Assembly (NCBI RefSeq): GCF_006716765.1
Contig: NZ_VFPO01000001.1
Location: forward strand, 1,550,001 to 1,614,000
DNA: 64,000 bases
Direction of reading: 5' to 3'
Origin: Actinomadura hallensis
GTDB taxonomy: Bacteria > Actinomycetota > Actinomycetes > Streptosporangiales > Streptosporangiaceae
The notes beneath the pieces are model-generated. The model saw only the letters and a program-made list of their open reading frames with translations. It had not been told where the DNA came from and ran no database searches. This document shows, piece by piece, positions 45,486 to 53,870 of the stretch. Numbering within the stretch: position 1 is the stretch's first letter; every line of letters starts with the position of its first letter. The translations under genes were made by a program, and so were the position numbers.

Positions 45486-46041
45486 CGATCACTTCCTTGA
45501 GAATGCGCGCGTCGGGCCGGCCGGCCGGGGCGGCCGCGCTCTGCACGTTCAGCAGGCCCCGGTCCAGCAGGTCGCTCACGAGTACGCGGACCACGCCGAC
45601 GGGCAGCCGCAGCGCCGACGACAGCTCGGCCACCGACGACGGGTTCACGCAGAACTCCAGGATCCGCTCGTCCTCGGGGCCGAGCGTCAGCGGATCGGGC
45701 ATCGGCACCTCGGCGGTCACCACGACCGCGATCAGGTCGAGCTCGCGGCCGCGCCTGCGGGCCCGGGTGCGGCCCCGCGTCACCGCGAACGGGCGGACGA
45801 CCGGCCCGGCGTCCTCGTCGGCCCACAGCTCCTCCGGCCGGGGCCGGTACCGCCCCCGGTCCCGCGACCCCGCGGGCCACTCACCCGATCCGGCCGGCCA
45901 CTCGCCCGATCCGGCGGGCCACTCGCCGGACCCGGCGGGCCACTCGCCCGATCCGGCGGGCCACTCGCCGGACCCCGAGGGCCGGTCGCCGGACCTGGAC
46001 GGCCGGTCACCGGGCCCGGCCGGCCACTCGCCGGACATCAC
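45466..46041 (-). CDS. DUF742 protein (conservon CvnC type) with N-terminal heptad repeats
   Basis: A 191-residue protein. The C-terminal half is DUF742: VRPFAVTRGRTR, LDLIAVVVTAE, LGPEDERILEFCVNPSSVAELSSALRLPVGVVRVLVSDLLDRGLL, a winged-helix-like module found in actinomycete conservons. The N-terminal 58 residues are eight heptads of the SGEWPAG type, low complexity and probably disordered. The ATG at 46041 overlaps the kinase stop (ATGA). In typical conservons a roadblock protein sits between kinase and DUF742 and a GTPase follows; neither is here. Confidence 0.85.
   Translation of the reverse strand: MMSGEWPAGPGDRPSRSGDRPSGSGEWPAGSGEWPAGSGEWPAGSGEWPAGSGEWPAGSRDRGRYRPRPEELWADEDAGPVVRPFAVTRGRTRARRRGRELDLIAVVVTAEVPMPDPLTLGPEDERILEFCVNPSSVAELSSALRLPVGVVRVLVSDLLDRGLLNVQSAAAPAGRPDARILKEVIDGLRAL
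45868..46035 (-). repeat. Eight 21-base tandem repeats in the DUF742 gene
   Basis: Eight in-frame heptad codings run from residue 3 to 58; five consecutive central copies encode SGEWPAG exactly and the outer copies are degenerate (PGDRPSR, SGDRPSG). The array is a candidate for length variation between strains. Confidence 0.8.
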
Positions 46042-48308
46042 GGACCGCCGTCGCCGGCGTCGGCGGCGCGACCGCGCCGCCAGCCGCGCTGCATGGTGGA
46101 CATGAAGTCACGTGCGGCCTCCGGCGACCGCTCCGGCGGGGCCGCCGCGGACGGATGCTCACCCGAGTCGGCCGGACGTCGCGGCCCCCTCGCCGCCGAC
46201 CCCCGGCGGCGCCGCATGGGCAGCTCCGAGGCCGGGGGAGTGACCAGCGCGAGATGCTCCGCCCCCCGCTGGGCCGGCGGCCCCTGCGGAGGCGGCGCCG
46301 GGGACCGGGACAGGGCCCATTCGCCGCTGTCCCCGACCGGGTGGGGGCCCGAACCGTCGGGCGGCTCCGCCAGCAGCTTCTGCGGGATCAGCGCGATCGC
46401 CGTGACGCCGCCGTACGGGGAGGGCCGCAGCGTCACCTTGATGCCGTGCCGCGCCGACAGCTTCGCCACCACGAACAGGCCGAGCCGGGCGCTGTCGTCC
46501 AGGTCCAGCTCCGGGGCGGTGGCCAGCAGCCGGTTCAGCTGCGCCATCATCTCCGGCGCCATGCCGAGTCCGCGGTCCTCCACCTCCATCACGAACCCGT
46601 GCGCGACCGCCTGCCCCGACACCCGGACCGTGGTGTTGGGCGGCGAGAACACCGTCGCGTTCTCGATCAGCTCCGCGACGAGGTGGATGGTGTCGGCGAC
46701 CGCGGGCCCGAGCAGCGCCGTCCGGCCCATCGACACCACCTCGACGCGGGCGTAGTCCTCGACCTCGGACGCCGCCGCGCGCGCCACGTCCACCATCCGG
46801 ACCGGGTCGGCCCACGTCCGCCCGGACGGGCGGCCGGACAGGATGACCAGGCCCTCGGCGTGCCGCCGCATCCGCGTCGCCAGCGCGTCCAGCTCGAACA
46901 GCCGCTCCAGCTCGTCGGGGTCCTCGGTGCCGCGCTGCATCGTCTCCAGCATCCGCAGGAGCCGCTGCAGCAGCGACTGGTTGCGGCGGGCCAGCGTCAC
47001 GAAGATCTCGTTCAGCCGCTGGTTCGCGCGGGCCTCGTTCTCGGCGGCGCGCACGACCGCCCGCTGCGTCTGCGCGAACGCCCGGTCGATCCGGTCGACC
47101 TCCGTCACCCGGAACCGCCCGCCGTCGCGGCCCTCCCGGCCGTCGCCGCCCGGGAGCTCCTCCTCCAGCGGCCACTCGCCCCGCCGCGCCCGCTCGTTGA
47201 TCAGCGGCAGCCGGTGCTGCGCGAAGTCGTCGACGGCCGCGGCCATGGCGCGGCTCTCCACGATCAGCCGGCGGCCGGCCCGGATCGCGATCAGGATGGA
47301 CGCGATCACCGCGAGCAGCCCCAGCCCGCCGGTCAGCGCCAGCCGCAGCAGCACCGCGTTCGCCTCGTCGCCGGCGCGCCGGGTGTTCTCCGCGCGGATG
47401 TCGGACGACAGCTGCGCCAGCTGGGCGTCCACCGCCTCGGTCGCGGTGTGCCAGGCGCCGATGTCCACGCCGGGCCGCCCGCGGGACGGGCCGTCCTCCA
47501 TCAGCCGGTTCTGCAGCTCCTCGAACCGGCGGAACTCCGGCCCCGACACGATCTGCTCGTACCGCACCCGGTAGTCGCCCTGGAGGTTGCGGGCCGCGTC
47601 CGAGTACAGGAACCGGTGCGCCCCGGCGAACTGCACGAGCTGGAGGTGCTCGTCCTCGCTCAGCCGCCCGGCGGCCAGCGCGCCGGTGACGAGCGCGTCC
47701 TCCCGCGAGAGGTTCTCCCGCGCGCCGTCGAGCGTGCGCAGGACCCGGTTCTGCCGGACGAGCTGCGGGTCCAGCGAGTGGACCTCGTCGTAGATCTCGG
47801 CGGCCATCTCGATGTACTCGGTGTAGCGCGCCATCGCCTCGGCGCGTCCGAGGTTGCGGTCGTCGACCTCGGCGCGCAGCGGCTCCAGCCCGCCGAGCAT
47901 CTCCGCGAGCCGCCTCATCCGCTGCAGGGTCGCGTCGCGCGTCGCGCCCGCGACCTCCTCGTCGGCGGCCGACGTCTGGAACCGCGCGCGGGCCCGGTCG
48001 GTGGCCTCGCGCTGCGCCTCGAACCCGGCCCGCCCGATGGTCGCGTCGTCGCCCAGCGCCGACAGCGACATCCGCCGCTCGTCCTGCAGCGCGGCGATGA
48101 CCTGGTCGGTGGGCTCCAGCACCTTCTGGGTGAACGTCTGCGCACGGGACTGCCGCACGCTGTCGCGCAGCGTGGTCGTGGCGGCCACGCCCCACAGCAC
48201 CAGGAGGGCGGTGACCGGCGGAACCAGCAGCAGTACGATCCGTGATCGGACGGACCTGGCCCGGCCGCGGAGCATCCCGTGCCGCCTCTTCCCGGCCCGG
48301 CGGCTCAT
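46038..48308 (-). CDS. Nitrate/nitrite-sensing-type histidine kinase-like ATPase (CvnA type)
   Basis: A 756-residue membrane kinase. TM1 (IVLLLVPPVTALLVLWGVAA) and TM2 (LALTGGLGLLAVIASILIAI) enclose an extracellular helical NIT domain of about 285 residues. A HAMP-like stretch and a coiled region follow (AQTQRAVVRAAENEARANQRLNEIFVTLARRNQSLLQRLL), then a GHKL ATPase domain with N-box LVAELIENATVFSPP, G1 EVEDRGLGM and G2 LGLFVVAKLSARHGI. There is no obvious phospho-accepting histidine of the standard HisKA kind, as usual for conservon CvnA proteins. The C-terminal tail is Pro-rich. A CRP-type site lies 51 bases upstream. Confidence 0.88.
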   Translation of the reverse strand: MSRRAGKRRHGMLRGRARSVRSRIVLLLVPPVTALLVLWGVAATTTLRDSVRQSRAQTFTQKVLEPTDQVIAALQDERRMSLSALGDDATIGRAGFEAQREATDRARARFQTSAADEEVAGATRDATLQRMRRLAEMLGGLEPLRAEVDDRNLGRAEAMARYTEYIEMAAEIYDEVHSLDPQLVRQNRVLRTLDGARENLSREDALVTGALAAGRLSEDEHLQLVQFAGAHRFLYSDAARNLQGDYRVRYEQIVSGPEFRRFEELQNRLMEDGPSRGRPGVDIGAWHTATEAVDAQLAQLSSDIRAENTRRAGDEANAVLLRLALTGGLGLLAVIASILIAIRAGRRLIVESRAMAAAVDDFAQHRLPLINERARRGEWPLEEELPGGDGREGRDGGRFRVTEVDRIDRAFAQTQRAVVRAAENEARANQRLNEIFVTLARRNQSLLQRLLRMLETMQRGTEDPDELERLFELDALATRMRRHAEGLVILSGRPSGRTWADPVRMVDVARAAASEVEDYARVEVVSMGRTALLGPAVADTIHLVAELIENATVFSPPNTTVRVSGQAVAHGFVMEVEDRGLGMAPEMMAQLNRLLATAPELDLDDSARLGLFVVAKLSARHGIKVTLRPSPYGGVTAIALIPQKLLAEPPDGSGPHPVGDSGEWALSRSPAPPPQGPPAQRGAEHLALVTPPASELPMRRRRGSAARGPRRPADSGEHPSAAAPPERSPEAARDFMSTMQRGWRRGRAADAGDGGP

Positions 48309-48358
48309 ACCCCGGACCGCCGGCGGTGATCAACGCTCATGAGGACCTCCGCACTGCT

Positions 48359-48372
48359 GTGATCTAGATCAC
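48359..48372. promoter_or_regulatory. CRP/GlxR-type operator
   Basis: The perfect 14-bp palindrome GTGATCTAGATCAC sits in TGTGA-TC-TA-GA-TCACC, which matches the actinobacterial TGTGA-N6-TCACA consensus at nine of ten fixed positions. It lies 51 bases before the kinase start and about 190 before the divergent SRPBCC gene. Confidence 0.65.
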
Positions 48373-48561
48373 CGGTAGCCCAGGACGCTACTACATGCCC
48401 ATGAGACACTCGGTCGATCTGACTCACGCTGAGCAATTGTTGCCTATATGTAATGACATGCGTCCGTAGATCTTAAATTTTGCCAGGTCAGGCGCATATT
48501 GCGTGTTTTGTGGCGCTTCGTTCGGCTATGGCCAGTTCGACATCGTCGAGCAAGCGAAGTG

Positions 48562-49647
48562 ATGACCATGACGGAGAAGGACACCGGGGGCAACGGCCGG
48601 TCCCTCACCGACGAACTGCCCGTCGACCAGCTCAAGGAAGCGGGGCGGGAACTCGTCCAGGCGCTCATGGTGAAAACGCTCACGGGCGCCAGCGAGAAGA
48701 TCCAGGGCATGACCCAGCGGCTCACCGAGGCCGCGGACGGAGGCGCCGGCTCGAAGATGGCCGCGACCGGCGTCAAGAAGCTCGCCGAAGGAGAGTCGCC
48801 GCTCAAGGCGGGCCTCAGCGCGGGCGCGACCGGCGCGAAGGAGAAGGTGAAGGACGCCGTCTCCTCCATCGGCGGAGGCAAGGACGGCGGCGCCGACGGC
48901 AAGGGCGACAAGAAGAAGGTCACCAACATCGTCGAACAGTTCGACGTCGGCATTCCCCGCCGCGTCGCCTACGACCAGTGGACGCAGTTCGCCGACTACC
49001 CGAGCTTCACCAAGAAGGTCGAGAGCGTCGAGCAGGAGTCCGACGAGAAGCTGAACTGGCGGGCGCAGATCTTCCTGTCCCACCGGTCCTGGGAGTCCAC
49101 GATCATCGAGCAGGTTCCGGACGAGCGGATCGTCTGGAAGTCCAAGGGCCCCAAGGGCTACGTCGACGGCGCGGTCACGTTCCACGAGATCACGCCGACG
49201 ATGACCCGGGTCATCCTCGTCGCCGAGTACCACCCGGACGGCTTCTTCGAGAAGACCGCCAACCTCTGGCGCGCGCAGGGCCGCCGCCTCCGCCTCGACT
49301 TCAAGCACATCAAGCGCCACATGATGACGCGCACGCTGCTCGAACAGGACCAGATCGAGGGCTGGCGCGGCGAGATCCGCGACGGCGAGGTCGTCAAGAC
49401 CCACGAGGAGGCCCTGAAGGAGGAGCAGGAGAAGTCCAAGGCAGAGGATCAGCCCGAGGCAGAGGATCAGCCCGAGGCCGAGGAGCAGTCCAAGGCCGAG
49501 ACGGACGAGCAGCCCGAGGGGGAGGCAGAAGAGCAGCCCGAGGGCAAGACGGAGGAGCAGCCGGAGGCCGAGGCCGAAGAGCAGCCCGAGGACCGGGCGG
49601 AGGAGGCGGCCGAGGAGCCCAAGGAGAAGGCGGAAACCCCCGCCTGA
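48562..49647 (+). CDS. SRPBCC-family protein with acidic repeat tail
   Basis: A 361-residue protein. The N-terminal third is helical (LPVDQLKEAGRELVQALMVKTLTGASEKIQG) with a Gly/Lys linker. The middle is a START-like SRPBCC domain (KVTNIVEQFDVGIPRRVAYDQWTQFADYPSFTKKVESVEQ, TWESTIIEQVPDERIVWKSKGPKGYVDGAV-like core). The last ~70 residues are Glu/Gln/Pro repeats (EEQPEGE, EDQPEAE). I recall this architecture from SRPBCC proteins encoded inside actinomycete gas-vesicle loci, but no GvpA, GvpF or GvpK gene is in this window. Ligand unknown. An in-frame ATG lies at 48568; the ribosome site is weak. Confidence 0.8.
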   Translation: MTMTEKDTGGNGRSLTDELPVDQLKEAGRELVQALMVKTLTGASEKIQGMTQRLTEAADGGAGSKMAATGVKKLAEGESPLKAGLSAGATGAKEKVKDAVSSIGGGKDGGADGKGDKKKVTNIVEQFDVGIPRRVAYDQWTQFADYPSFTKKVESVEQESDEKLNWRAQIFLSHRSWESTIIEQVPDERIVWKSKGPKGYVDGAVTFHEITPTMTRVILVAEYHPDGFFEKTANLWRAQGRRLRLDFKHIKRHMMTRTLLEQDQIEGWRGEIRDGEVVKTHEEALKEEQEKSKAEDQPEAEDQPEAEEQSKAETDEQPEGEAEEQPEGKTEEQPEAEAEEQPEDRAEEAAEEPKEKAETPA

Positions 49648-49705
49648 TCCCGCTTTGACGTTTCCGCTGGTCAAGCCCGGGTAGCGGCGGCCCTGAGGGG
49701 GAGTC

Positions 49706-50836
49706 ATGGGGAACAACGCGTCCAACGGAACGGAGCCCGGCCGCTCCGCCCGCGAAGGCGGCGAGAGCAAGGCCGTGGCGCACGCCCGCGGCGAGGGCCC
49801 GGACGTGCATCTGGACGTCCCGAATCTCAAGGTGGACGAGATCTCCCTTGAGGTCGAGAACCTGGAGGCGCACGTCTCCCTCGTCGCCCAGGTCCTCGAC
49901 ATGCTCCGGCTGAACGTCGGCGCGGACGTCTTCCTCGGCAAGGTGAAGCTGGAGATCAAGGGCGTCGAGGCCCAAGCACTGCTCGACGTCCGCCTCGACA
50001 ACGTCGCCGTGATCGTCGACCGCGTCCTGACTACGCTGGACCGCAACCCGGAGCTCCTCCAGCACATCGGCCGCGGCGTGGAGGCCGCCGCCGGCGAGAT
50101 CGGCGCCGGAGCCGGCAAGGCAGTAGGCGAAATAGGCGAGGGCGCCGGTGGCGCGGTCAAGGACGTGGGCGAGGGCGCTGGCGGCGCCGTGAAGGACGTT
50201 GGCGAGGGCGCCGGTGGCGCGGTCAAGGATGTCGGCGAGGGCGCTGGCGGCGCCGTAAAGGACGTCGGCGAAGGAGCCGGCGGCGCAGTCGAGAACGTCG
50301 GTGAGGGCGCGGGCGGTGCCGTCAAGGACGTTGGCGAGGGCGCTGGCGGCGCTGTGCAGGACGTTGGCGAAGGTGCTGGCGGCGCGGTCAAGGACGTGGG
50401 CGAAGGAACGGGCACCGCAGCCGAGAACGTCGGTGAGGGCGCGGGCGGTGCCGCCAAGAGCGCCGGCGAGGGAGCCGGCGGCGCAGCGCAAAGCGTCGGA
50501 GAAGACGCCGGTGGTGCGGTGAAGGACGCGGGAGAAGGCGCCCGCGACGTCGGGAAGGGCGCGGGCGATACGGCGGAGAGCGCCGTATCGGACACCGCCG
50601 AGACCGCGGAACCCGTCACGGAACAGGGGCAGGAACAGGCTTCCGACCAGGACGGGGAAACCGGCGAGAAGCCGCCCCTGAATGGCGACGACGGCAACGG
50701 CGAGAAGGGCGGCACCGGCGGACCGGAGGCGACCGCCCTCCATGACGCGCTGCAGGAGACCGAGCAGTCCGTGCGCGAACTGGGCAAGGCGTTGTTCCGG
50801 ATGTTCACCCAGCAGGCCGGCCGCGGAGGCGACTGA
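49706..50836 (+). CDS. Eleven-residue-repeat protein of unknown function
   Basis: A 376-residue protein in two parts. Residues about 33-115 form a compact conserved domain (VHLDVPNLKVDEISLEVENLEAHVSLVAQVLDML, then VFLGKVKLEIKGVEAQALLDVRLDNVAVIVDRVLTTLDRNPELL), which I associate with genes near actinomycete gas-vesicle or SRPBCC loci. Residues 144-275 are twelve 11-residue repeats of the GEGAGGAVKDV type, then an acidic tail and a final helix (ALHDALQETEQSVRELGKALFRMF). The repeats resemble the 11-mer amphipathic repeats of LEA or synuclein-like proteins that bind membranes, an analogy only. Confidence 0.75.
   Translation: MGNNASNGTEPGRSAREGGESKAVAHARGEGPDVHLDVPNLKVDEISLEVENLEAHVSLVAQVLDMLRLNVGADVFLGKVKLEIKGVEAQALLDVRLDNVAVIVDRVLTTLDRNPELLQHIGRGVEAAAGEIGAGAGKAVGEIGEGAGGAVKDVGEGAGGAVKDVGEGAGGAVKDVGEGAGGAVKDVGEGAGGAVENVGEGAGGAVKDVGEGAGGAVQDVGEGAGGAVKDVGEGTGTAAENVGEGAGGAAKSAGEGAGGAAQSVGEDAGGAVKDAGEGARDVGKGAGDTAESAVSDTAETAEPVTEQGQEQASDQDGETGEKPPLNGDDGNGEKGGTGGPEATALHDALQETEQSVRELGKALFRMFTQQAGRGGD
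50135..50530 (+). repeat. Twelve 33-base in-frame tandem repeats
   Basis: The first eight units encode GEGAGGAV plus a three-residue end (KDV, ENV or QDV); the last four are more diverged (GEGTGTAAENV, GEGAGGAAKSA and others). DNA differs more between units than protein, mostly at third positions, so the array is old and under protein-level selection. Confidence 0.85.
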
Positions 50837-50838
50837 AC

Positions 50839-51123
50839 ATGGCAGAGGACGACCGCCGTCCAACCGAGGAGACCCGGCGCACCGCCGACATTCTCTTCAC
50901 CGCCCGGGTGAAGGCCGACGAACTGCGCTTCGAAGTGGTCCCGGAGAACTCCGTGGTGTTCACGGGCGACGCCGCGGAAGAATCCGCCTCCGGAAGCGAC
51001 CGGACCAACCTTCCGCGCCAGGTGCAGGAGAACGTCACCTACCGCGACGTCCAGATCGACTACGCGATCGCTGCAAGACTGGAGCAACCGGAATCTCCGG
51101 GTGATGACCTCCAATCGGGGTAG
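50839..51123 (+). CDS. Small protein of unknown function (94 aa)
   Basis: I do not recognise this family. The product is soluble, acidic and has a beta-rich centre (ADILFTARVKADELRFEVVPENSVVFTGD) followed by NLPRQVQENVTYRDVQIDYAIAARLE. It starts two bases after the stop of the repeat-protein gene, so the two are cotranslated. A partner role for the repeat protein or the SRPBCC protein is plausible from position only. It ends just before the next membrane-protein gene, completing a four-gene run on the plus strand. Confidence 0.7.
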   Translation: MAEDDRRPTEETRRTADILFTARVKADELRFEVVPENSVVFTGDAAEESASGSDRTNLPRQVQENVTYRDVQIDYAIAARLEQPESPGDDLQSG

Positions 51124-51133
51124 CGGGGGCCAC

Positions 51134-51586
51134 ATGGGCACTCTCACGAAGGCAATGATCGCCGGGGCCGCGGGGACCACCGCGCTCAACGCGACCACCT
51201 ATCTCGACATGGCCGTCCGGGCCCGCGGGGGCAGCAGCACCCCGGAGGACACCGTCCAGAAACTGGCGGACGGAGCCCACATCGACCTCGGCGAGGACGA
51301 GAAGGCGCAGAACCGCAAGCAGGGCATCGGAGCGCTGATGGGCTACGGCACGGGCATCGGCGCGGCCCTGTGCTACGCCGCATTGACTCGGCGCCGCGGC
51401 GGCCCCTCCTGGCCCGTCGGAATCCTCACCCTGGGAACGCTCGCCCTGCTCGGCTCCAACGTCCCGATGACGGCCCTGGGGGTCACCGACCCCCGCGAGT
51501 GGTCCGCCGCGGGCTGGATCTCCGACATCGTCCCCCACATGATCTACGGAGCCGCCACCTACGCCGCCTTCGACCAACTCCGCTGA
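51134..51586 (+). CDS. Small membrane protein of unknown function
   Basis: A 150-residue protein with an N-terminal hydrophobic glycine-rich segment (MIAGAAGTTALNATTYLDMA), a central soluble stretch (STPEDTVQKLADGAHIDLGEDEKAQNRK) and three further hydrophobic segments (GIGALMGYGTGIGAALCYAAL, VGILTLGTLALLGSNVPM, PHMIYGAATYAAFDQLR). The pattern resembles small DUF1440-like inner-membrane proteins, but I am not certain of the family. The ATG at 51134 follows the previous stop by ten bases and a GGGG motif. It closes the SRPBCC/repeat-protein run and converges with the lower-GC island. Confidence 0.7.
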   Translation: MGTLTKAMIAGAAGTTALNATTYLDMAVRARGGSSTPEDTVQKLADGAHIDLGEDEKAQNRKQGIGALMGYGTGIGAALCYAALTRRRGGPSWPVGILTLGTLALLGSNVPMTALGVTDPREWSAAGWISDIVPHMIYGAATYAAFDQLR

Positions 51587-51617
51587 GCCTGTCGGCGCCA
51601 CTCTTCGGGCCCTCGCA

Positions 51618-52445
51618 TCACCCTGCGGGAGCCGGGGCGTTCACGGCCGCGGTGAGGAGGTCGTAGAACTCTTCTGACTTCTCGACCATGAGGAAGTGCC
51701 CCGCTTCTGGGAGCCGATGCACGTTGCAGTCGGCCAGTCGCGGCAGCAGGTGATCCTTGTTCTCCCGGGCTCCATAGATGTACGTCTTCGCCGTAGGGAG
51801 CCCATGGAGGATGTCGAGGAGCTTGCCGCTGTCGGACCACTCCACCAGGGATCGCGCGCTCTGGTGTACGGCGGCCGGATCGGCGCTGCCGTACCAGGTC
51901 GCCCAGGCGCGCATGTCGTCGCCCGCCGAATTCTCCAGTTCATCCAGAAATGATCGATGTCCGAAGCCGATGAAATCGGCGGTCGACTGGTCCGCGGTCC
52001 TCCGGCTCACCAATCCGCAGTCGTCTGCGACGAGGTTTCCATCGACGCTGATGTAGTGGCTGAGGGAGTCCATGTCATGGGTGGCGAGAAGGCCGACTGA
52101 TCCGCCCATGCTGTGTCCGACAAGCAGGACCTTCCCATCATCGATGCCTAACTCGCGACGTACCCGTCTGACGAGCAGTTGAGTGATCGCGGCGTAGACG
52201 TCCAGGGTGTGCTGGAGATCGCGGGGGCTCTCCGACCGCCCGTGCCCGGGAAAATCGAACGCGCACAGTGAGAATCTTCGCAGCCCGGGGCTCTCGAAGG
52301 CGCCGGAGAAGCTTTCTTTCGCACAGCCGAGCCCATGCAGGAAGACCAGCAGATCCGGGCCGCCATAATGGACATTTGCGGATATGAGTACGGGGCCGGT
52401 TTCCGGGAGTGTGAGTGATATCGCCTGGTTCATCAGTCCACTCAT
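51618..52445 (-). CDS. Alpha/beta hydrolase
   Basis: A 275-residue soluble hydrolase. The oxyanion region is LVFLHGLGCAKESF, the nucleophile elbow LLVGHSMGGSVGLLA, the acid probably in the YIYGARENKDHLLP loop and the histidine in LPEAGHFLMVEK. FDFPGHGRSESP is the usual loop after strand 4. It resembles lactonases, haloperoxidases and thioesterases of the superfamily, with no clear subfamily. Base composition is noticeably less GC-biased than the flanking genes. It is the last of a three-gene minus-strand set with the genes at 52716 and 53867, after a 270-base gap. Confidence 0.82.
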   Translation of the reverse strand: MSGLMNQAISLTLPETGPVLISANVHYGGPDLLVFLHGLGCAKESFSGAFESPGLRRFSLCAFDFPGHGRSESPRDLQHTLDVYAAITQLLVRRVRRELGIDDGKVLLVGHSMGGSVGLLATHDMDSLSHYISVDGNLVADDCGLVSRRTADQSTADFIGFGHRSFLDELENSAGDDMRAWATWYGSADPAAVHQSARSLVEWSDSGKLLDILHGLPTAKTYIYGARENKDHLLPRLADCNVHRLPEAGHFLMVEKSEEFYDLLTAAVNAPAPAG

Positions 52446-52592
52446 TCATCGGCTGGCAGTGTCGCTGGAACCTCTGTGCATGCGGATCGTCAGGGCTTTG
52501 GGCGTGATCCATTGAACACGCGGAGCGTGCGTATAAGATAGCCGCACGTACAAGATTATGTGCGCTCCGCTCAAAAGGATCTCGAAACCGGC

Positions 52593-52618
52593 GCAATAGA
52601 TCTTTGCAATAGATCTTT
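52593..52618. repeat. Two 13-base tandem repeats in the island's non-coding gap
   Basis: GCAATAGATCTTT occurs twice head to tail, in the AT-rich 270-base gap (52446-52715) between two hydrolase genes. A small CCTCC-TTCG-GGAGG hairpin (52636-52649) lies nearby and could terminate the upstream minus-strand gene. No gene is visible in this gap. Confidence 0.6.
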
Positions 52619-52715
52619 GTGCAGCGAGATCACAACCTCCTTCGGGAGGGCCGGTGGGCCGTGGCAGGGGGTACCCATGGAGACGCATCCGGGGGTGCAC
52701 ACGGTTCAATGCCGA

Positions 52716-53870
52716 TCATGCGGGGTAAAGCAGGCCTTCCAGTCGGTCCCGCAGAAACTGGGGGCTGATCAGGTCAAAGTGCCCCAGCCGGGAGCAGTCG
52801 AGATTGCTGATGTCCAGGCCGCGTTCCTGTGCCGCGCGCACCATGCCGTGGAACTGCTGTTCGAATCCGAAGGACATGATGATGTGGACGTCGCCGGCGG
52901 CCTGAGTGAGCTGACCCACCCGGTCCAGGAACCGCTCGTAGCCCTCGCCGCGCCAGAGCTCCACCACCTCTTGCGCGTGTTGCCTGACTTGAGCGAAGTC
53001 CTTAGAAGTGATCTTTGTCAGATAGGCGCAGAGATAGCCGAGCTCGTGGACGTCCTGGGCGGAGTGGAGAATATCTACCAATTCGGGCAGCGGATCCTGT
53101 GAGGACACTGCCGCGACCTTGGAGGAGATCGTCGTCGTGGACAGGTTGACGTTCGGGTCGAGAAGGACCGCTCGCCTGATCCCGAGTTCATGCGCATGGT
53201 CGCGTGCGTACCGGTTCAGCAGGAGAAGCGCGTCGGCGCCGAAGGAGAAGCCGACGACGGTGATGTTCTTGCGCGGGTTGTCCTTCTTGAACTTCCGGAG
53301 CGCGTAGCCGAGCAGTTGGAGATGTGATTCGAGGCAGATGGGCCGGTAGTGCTCGTCGGTCCGTTCGCTGGCGTTGAAGCCGAACATGGTGAGCGCTATG
53401 CAGTGGAACCGGCTCTCCAGCATGTACGGCTGGAAGTCGCTCGAGTCCAGGCCGAGGCCGTGCAGGAAGACGACCAAATCCTCCGAGTCCCGCCTGGTTT
53501 CGAGATAGTGCAGCGACCTGCCGACCACCGAGTCGTGCTCGCTCCTGATGTGAGCGAGAGCATCGGCGCCGATGTGGATTTCTCCGCGACGAAGCTCCCC
53601 GGAGACACGGCGCCGCGCCAGCAGCCGATAGATGACGACCGCCGAACCGCTCGAAACGGTGGCGATGAGGACCGCTGACAACACGGTGCCGCTGAGCCAG
53701 TGGCCGGTTCCGCTCAGGGCGTCACGGAACTCGGCCGAGTACAGGTTCGTCGCGGTGCCCAGCAGGGTGCCGCTCAGGCCCGCCAGGACGGCCAGCCAGC
53801 GGGGCCTTCGCCGCATGGACTCCCGAGGGAGGCCGTTCTCGCCGCCGAGTCGTTGCTGCGGCCTTATCAT
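52716..53870 (-). CDS. Membrane-anchored alpha/beta hydrolase-like protein
   Basis: A 384-residue protein with two N-terminal hydrophobic segments (WLAVLAGLSGTLLGTATNLYSA and WLSGTVLSAVLIATVSSGSAVVIY) and a C-terminal alpha/beta-hydrolase domain: LVVFLHGLGLDSSDF, nucleophile elbow VVGFSFGADALL, and SRLGHFDLISP for the histidine. The family is not one I can name. The ATG at 53870 overlaps the stop of the methyltransferase-like gene (ATGA), so the two are coupled. GC content and codon bias are lower than in flanking genes, suggesting acquisition. Confidence 0.75.
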   Translation of the reverse strand: MIRPQQRLGGENGLPRESMRRRPRWLAVLAGLSGTLLGTATNLYSAEFRDALSGTGHWLSGTVLSAVLIATVSSGSAVVIYRLLARRRVSGELRRGEIHIGADALAHIRSEHDSVVGRSLHYLETRRDSEDLVVFLHGLGLDSSDFQPYMLESRFHCIALTMFGFNASERTDEHYRPICLESHLQLLGYALRKFKKDNPRKNITVVGFSFGADALLLLNRYARDHAHELGIRRAVLLDPNVNLSTTTISSKVAAVSSQDPLPELVDILHSAQDVHELGYLCAYLTKITSKDFAQVRQHAQEVVELWRGEGYERFLDRVGQLTQAAGDVHIIMSFGFEQQFHGMVRAAQERGLDISNLDCSRLGHFDLISPQFLRDRLEGLLYPA

